NCBI GenBank assembly: GCA_964416665.1
Contig: CAYQFA010000008.1
Coordinates: 1 to 26,398, forward strand
DNA from: JAKAGE01 sp964416665
GTDB lineage: Bacteria; Patescibacteriota; Minisyncoccia; UBA6257; 2-01-FULL-56-20
Direction: 5' to 3'
DNA: 26,398 bases
The position numbers and the translations under genes are program-made. Under the pieces are notes generated by a model, which made no database searches, was not told where the DNA came from, and was given only the letters and a program-made list of their open reading frames with translations. Shown here in pieces: positions 23,256 through 26,398 of this stretch. Each line of letters starts with the position of its first letter. Positions within the stretch are counted from its first letter, which is position 1.

Positions 23256-24605
23256 TTAGCGATATTTTTCTATTTCCCCTTCGTCGCCGTAGATCGGCAA
23301 GCCTGCCGGCGCACCGGCCTTCCTGCTCTCGACACGGCGCATATGCGGTGCGGTAAGGGTCATGTGAGTCGGCGGATGGAAGATCGTAGCGAGCGATCTG
23401 GCGCTCATCACCATTTCCTTGGAATGTTCCCAATTGAAAAATTTCGACATGATAAGCTTTCCCATCTCCGTCGTCGGCGCGATCTCGCGATGGGTGTAGG
23501 CCATGATCAAACGGTCTTTCCTCATCCTCGCGCGAAGGTGCGGAAAGGCGTGCGGCCAGTTCCAGACCCTCGCCCTTGTCGACATTTTTTCATTGCGCTT
23601 GAAAGAATTGAGGTCCATCGAATCATACTGCTTGAACGCTCCGGCAAGACCGCGGCGGGCGAACGTGTCGGTATAGATCTCCTTCGGTGAAAAATAGACA
23701 AACCGGATATTCGTCTCGAACATGGGAAGCGCGAGATTGCCCTCGATCGCCTTCAGGACGTCGGTCTCACCCGGAGTACGGGAAAGCGCCCGGGCAAACT
23801 CGTTCTCTTCATGACCCTCCTTGCCCTCTACGGGAAAGACGGGAAGGATATGGGGGAACTCCATCTTCATGCTCGCGCTCGGTTCCGCATGCTTCTTTTT
23901 TGAACGAAGTTTTTCAATGATATGTTCGCTATGCTCGCGCAGATGGTCCCCTATGGGGAAAAAATTGATCTGGATCCCCACCACCTCCTCCCGCTTCGCC
24001 CTTCCCAAAACCTCAAGTAAGAGGGACATGGGATCGTATTGCTTTTCCTCTTCGGGAGATTCGAAATCAAGGTAACTCTTAATGGGATAAACATCGTCCT
24101 TCACGTAAACGAGCTCGCTTCCCCACATATCGTAACCGTTCTTGAACATTTCGACGGTGTTTTTGGGAAAGTATTTCCCGACATAATCATCGACTTCCGT
24201 TATCTCAAGATCGGGGTAATAAGAAAAAAAGTCAGCTTTGATAAGCTCCTCCTGTATCCTGGGACAGCGAAGATAAAAATGTATCTCGCCGCCGATACTC
24301 ACGATCTCGATCGAATACCAGCGAGTGACCTCACCTTCCAACCAATATTCACTGAAATCGCCGGGAGCGTTCCGAAGGGCGTGGATCGCGACAAAGATCT
24401 GTTCCATTGCCGCAGGGCTTTTTACGATTGCCCGGGGCATGCGCAATTCAAAAAACATGAAGGTCAGATCATGTTTGTAATCCTCGCGCTTCCAAAAAAG
24501 CCAGGTTCCTTCAAAGAATGGCCACAACAGGATAGCAAGCCAAAACCACCACGTATAATAAAGCACAACCCCTACGCTTTGCACCGCCTCATAAAAAAAC
24601 GCCAT
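23256..24605 (-). CDS. Membrane-anchored partner protein, probable detached N-terminal part of ATPase 2
   Basis: A 449-aa protein with an aromatic-rich hydrophobic N-terminus (about 9-38, including YYTWWFWLAILLWPFFEGTW), predicted as a membrane anchor. The remainder is a mixed alpha/beta soluble region without enzyme motifs. The C-terminus (SLATIFHPP, then TAPHMRRVESRKAGAPAGLP) resembles the stretch that in longer conjugation-type ATPases comes just before the P-loop domain. ATPase 2 begins with a matching Pro-rich segment. I infer that the two ORFs are halves of an architecture fused elsewhere. It heads the operon, with a TATAAT 8 nt from its ATG. I cannot give a formal family name. Confidence 0.8.
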   Translation of the reverse strand: MAFFYEAVQSVGVVLYYTWWFWLAILLWPFFEGTWLFWKREDYKHDLTFMFFELRMPRAIVKSPAAMEQIFVAIHALRNAPGDFSEYWLEGEVTRWYSIEIVSIGGEIHFYLRCPRIQEELIKADFFSYYPDLEITEVDDYVGKYFPKNTVEMFKNGYDMWGSELVYVKDDVYPIKSYLDFESPEEEKQYDPMSLLLEVLGRAKREEVVGIQINFFPIGDHLREHSEHIIEKLRSKKKHAEPSASMKMEFPHILPVFPVEGKEGHEENEFARALSRTPGETDVLKAIEGNLALPMFETNIRFVYFSPKEIYTDTFARRGLAGAFKQYDSMDLNSFKRNEKMSTRARVWNWPHAFPHLRARMRKDRLIMAYTHREIAPTTEMGKLIMSKFFNWEHSKEMVMSARSLATIFHPPTHMTLTAPHMRRVESRKAGAPAGLPIYGDEGEIEKYR

Positions 24606-24613
24606 ATGGGTTC

Positions 24614-24619
24614 ATTATA
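24614..24619 (-). promoter_or_regulatory. -10 box (TATAAT) of the ATPase 2/zinc-ribbon operon, near-leaderless
   Basis: A perfect TATAAT on the minus strand ends 8 nt before the ATG at 24605, directly after the terminator of the preceding gene. The -35 region is poor. Transcription would begin 1-3 nt before the start codon. The ATPase 1 gene shows the same arrangement. Confidence 0.5.
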
Positions 24620-24649
24620 CTTAAAAAGAAACGACCTGCCTAGCGAAAT

Positions 24650-24726
24650 AAAAAACAGGCACTATTTCTTTTTAGACCGGATCGCGCGGACGCTAAAGGT
24701 CTAAAAGGAGATAGTGCCTGTTTTTT
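24650..24726. terminator. Long bidirectional hairpin terminator after the sigma4/HARE gene
   Basis: Arms 24650-24678 and 24698-24726 pair over 29 positions with two non-Watson-Crick positions and a 19-nt loop. The outer 16 bp are perfect (AAAAAACAGGCACTAT with its complement). Both strands end in a run of six T. The right arm includes the TAA of the gene ending at 24725. The two odd positions are T-G wobbles in a plus-strand RNA but A-C mismatches in a minus-strand RNA. Confidence 0.85.
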
Positions 24727-25753
24727 AGGATTCACGAATTTTATATTTGCCGTCGGGAAGACGCTCGAAGAAATTCTTGTTTTGGAGATTGATCAAAATG
24801 GTGTTCGGTTTGAAAAACCGCTGCTTGCTTACGTGGCCAACGACATCGGACGCCGGAAGCGCACCGTGCTTCTTGAGGACTGTTGCGATGACCTCACGCG
24901 CGGTTCCCGGTTCATAGCCACACTCCTGCAAGCCGTACAATCCCCTTCCGACAAGCACGAAACGACTGTCCTTGATGAGCTCGTTATGCACGGTCGGCGC
25001 AAGCGCCTCTTCGCTATCAAAACGCGCGCTGTTGATATGTTTCGCGATATCTTCGAAGTGGAGCGGTGCGTTGTTCTTTTTGAGGACCAAATAGATCTTG
25101 TCGCGTACCGTGCTCGGACTGATCTCCGGCCAATCGCACAATCCGACATCGCCATAGGGATTCTTACGGATGGATTTCGAAAGGCCAAGATAATTTTCCG
25201 CGCGGTCAGCCTGCAGTGATTTCATTTTAAGAAAACCCGCGAGTTGGATCTGATACGATTCCGCGAACACCTTCTCTTTGTGATTCTTCAAAAAACCGAT
25301 CCACCCTTCGACGAAAGATCGTGCATTCTTAAGGTCCTTGTCGGTGACGTAATAGAACGATTCAAAGGCATCATCTTCGCGATAAAGGTTGAAAGCGCCC
25401 GATGCTTCCGCGAGAAAATCGACGTGATTTTCCTTTATTCCAGGCGCTAGCGTCGCAGCATAACGCACGACATCGGACTTCTTGGATACCCCGCCTTTTG
25501 CAGTGATGAACTTTTTGATCTTCTCTATCAACGCCGCCATTTCCTGGCTCTTTTGAATGTTCGCCTTGATGAGGGTCACTGCGCCGTTCTCGATCTGCCG
25601 AACGCGCTCACGCGTGATGTGCATGCGCTCGCCAATGGCAGCGAGGGTCTCGCCGTTCCCACCAGCCAAACCAAAACGGGCCGTAACGACCTCTTTTTGA
25701 CGAGGGTTAAGGCTGGCAAGTGCGGTATTAATAAGCTTCAGTATTGATGCCAT
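24725..25753 (-). CDS. Sigma-70 region 4 / HARE-HTH regulator without sigma region 2
   Basis: A 342-aa probable DNA-binding protein. Residues 13-60 match sigma-70 region 4, the -35-binding helix-turn-helix: SLNPRQKEVVTARFGLAGG, then TLAAIGERMHITRERVRQIE. No region 2 or 3 is present, so it cannot be a complete sigma factor. The middle (about 75-210) has winged-helix-like character. The segment from about 214 on matches the HARE-HTH fold seen in RNA polymerase delta: a helix with LHFEDIAKHI, then RFVLVGRGLYGL. A second related unit follows (LPASDVVGHV ... FFERLPDGKYKI). It has a good promoter (25789-25818) and its own terminator, so it is monocistronic. A transcription-modulating role is likely; targets unknown. 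Confidence 0.85.
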   Translation of the reverse strand: MASILKLINTALASLNPRQKEVVTARFGLAGGNGETLAAIGERMHITRERVRQIENGAVTLIKANIQKSQEMAALIEKIKKFITAKGGVSKKSDVVRYAATLAPGIKENHVDFLAEASGAFNLYREDDAFESFYYVTDKDLKNARSFVEGWIGFLKNHKEKVFAESYQIQLAGFLKMKSLQADRAENYLGLSKSIRKNPYGDVGLCDWPEISPSTVRDKIYLVLKKNNAPLHFEDIAKHINSARFDSEEALAPTVHNELIKDSRFVLVGRGLYGLQECGYEPGTAREVIATVLKKHGALPASDVVGHVSKQRFFKPNTILINLQNKNFFERLPDGKYKIRES

Positions 25754-25788
25754 ATCGGTAATGTTTTATTTCCCAGATAGTATACCCT

Positions 25789-25818
25789 ATAATAACCTCT
25801 TTTGCAAGCCCCTGTCAA
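25789..25818 (-). promoter_or_regulatory. Sigma-70-type promoter of the sigma4/HARE gene
   Basis: On the minus strand a perfect TTGACA (25813-25818) and TATTAT (25789-25794) are separated by 18 nt, giving a leader of about 30 nt before the ATG at 25753. A second TATACT lies at 25779-25784 but is too far from the -35. This is the best promoter match in the window. Confidence 0.65.
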
Positions 25819-25836
25819 ATCGTGTCGCAATAAAAC

Positions 25837-26398
25837 CTAACGTTCCTCCTTCGGACTCACCACAACAAGCGCCGGACTCGCGATGAATATCGAGGAGTAG
25901 ATTCCCGTCGTGACCCCGACGAGCAGGGTGAGCACGAAGTATTGGAGGTCCGCAGGGCCCACAAAATAGAGCGCGAGCAACACCAAAATGAGGGTCAGTG
26001 AGGTGTTTATGGAGCGCGCAAGCGTCTGGTTCACGCTGTCATTGATGATCGTGGAAAACGGCACCTTGCCGCGCTGGTTCAAAAGATTCTCGCGGATACG
26101 GTCGAAAACCACGATGGTATCATGCACCGAAAAACCCATGACGACGAGCAGGGCGACGATAAAGTCGCTATCGATCTGCACGTGGCTGAAATGGCCGAGT
26201 ATCGCAAGCATACCTGCCGGAATCGAAACGTCGTGGAAAAGTGTGAGGAGAGTGATCCAGCCGTATTTCCATGAACTGATCGGACGCGACGCCTTGCGGA
26301 ATGCGAACGCTATATAAAGTGAGATACCGACAAGTACGAGGATGATCGCAATGATGGCGTTATCCAAAACGCTCGCGCCGACGGAAGGGCTGATCGAC
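25837..26398 (-). CDS. secF: SecF, preprotein translocase accessory subunit, partial (N-terminus beyond window)
   Basis: The frame is open from the window edge to the stop at 25837, so only the C-terminal 187 residues are present. The apparent start at 26367 is an internal TTG (Leu). Upstream in-frame residues SISPSVGASVLDNA match the family block that precedes a SecF membrane helix. Further features are SIPAGMLAILGHF, the signature MGFSVHDTIVVFDRIRENL, then ARSINTSLTLILVLLALYFVG and a final helix pair with GVTTGIYSSIFIASP. SecF with SecD uses the proton gradient to assist Sec export. secD would be expected just upstream, outside the window. Confidence 0.95.
   Translation of the reverse strand, partial: SISPSVGASVLDNAIIAIILVLVGISLYIAFAFRKASRPISSWKYGWITLLTLFHDVSIPAGMLAILGHFSHVQIDSDFIVALLVVMGFSVHDTIVVFDRIRENLLNQRGKVPFSTIINDSVNQTLARSINTSLTLILVLLALYFVGPADLQYFVLTLLVGVTTGIYSSIFIASPALVVVSPKEER

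Noticed and set aside
9419..24605. An integrated conjugative element or plasmid
   Set aside because: Two coupling-type ATPases are present, but there is no relaxase, VirB4, pilin, integrase, transposase or flanking direct repeat, and base composition does not obviously differ from neighbouring housekeeping genes.
1..26398. CRISPR array, rRNA or complete tRNA genes
   Set aside because: No regularly spaced repeats and no complete cloverleaf or rRNA-conserved stretch were found on either strand by eye.

Overview
The window is about 26.4 kb at roughly 50% GC. Every convincing gene lies on the minus strand, with spacers mostly under 100 nt and several start/stop overlaps. The gene set suggests a Candidate Phyla Radiation (Patescibacteria, Parcubacteria-like) bacterium: ComEC split into two ORFs, a sigma-region-4/HARE-HTH regulator without sigma region 2, TraG/VirD4-like ATPases without other conjugation genes, and large cysteine-rich zinc-ribbon proteins. 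This placement is inferred from gene content, not from a phylogenetic marker. TGA acts as a normal stop (for example the ATGA overlap at 17183-17186), which argues against SR1/Gracilibacteria-type recoding.

Layout in the direction of transcription (right to left). 26398-25837: 3' part of secF. 25753-24725: sigma4/HARE-HTH gene with a good promoter and a long hairpin terminator. 24605-13739: a tight nine-gene run of (i) a membrane-anchored protein that looks like the detached N-terminal part of a conjugation-type ATPase, (ii) a membrane-anchored protein with a HEPN-like R-x4-H motif, (iii) TraG/VirD4-like ATPase 2, (iv) a 64-aa single-span protein, (v) zinc-ribbon paralogue P5, (vi) P4, (vii) a 90-aa two-span protein, (viii) P3, (ix) P2. 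13738-13473: a 266-nt non-coding gap with hairpins, a tRNA-3'-end-like segment and a possible small RNA. 13472-9419: paralogue P1, then ATPase 1, which has its own zinc ribbon and a long disordered tail. 9414-1354: housekeeping and envelope genes trmD, comEC (two pieces), a D-aminoacylase-like amidohydrolase, ftsW, murG and gltX. 1273-1: two putative secreted or membrane proteins, the last running off the window.

The main candidate for an undescribed system is the 9.4-24.6 kb block. Five divergent paralogues share one unusual plan: a CxxC-x24-CxxC ribbon, a CxxC-x17-CxxC ribbon, two cysteine-ladder blocks each ending in a block like YCIFNKQYSKEEY, a GEFFP block, then a second x24 ribbon and a second x17-like ribbon. 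They are bracketed by two related ATPases. One ATPase carries a CxxC-x17-CxxC ribbon of the same spacing, giving a sequence-level link between motor and paralogues. No relaxase, VirB4, pilin, integrase or transposase is seen, so this is not an ordinary conjugative element within the window. The working idea, which is inference, is an envelope-associated ATPase complex whose soluble partners or cargo are the cysteine-rich proteins. Its biochemical purpose cannot be read from the sequence.
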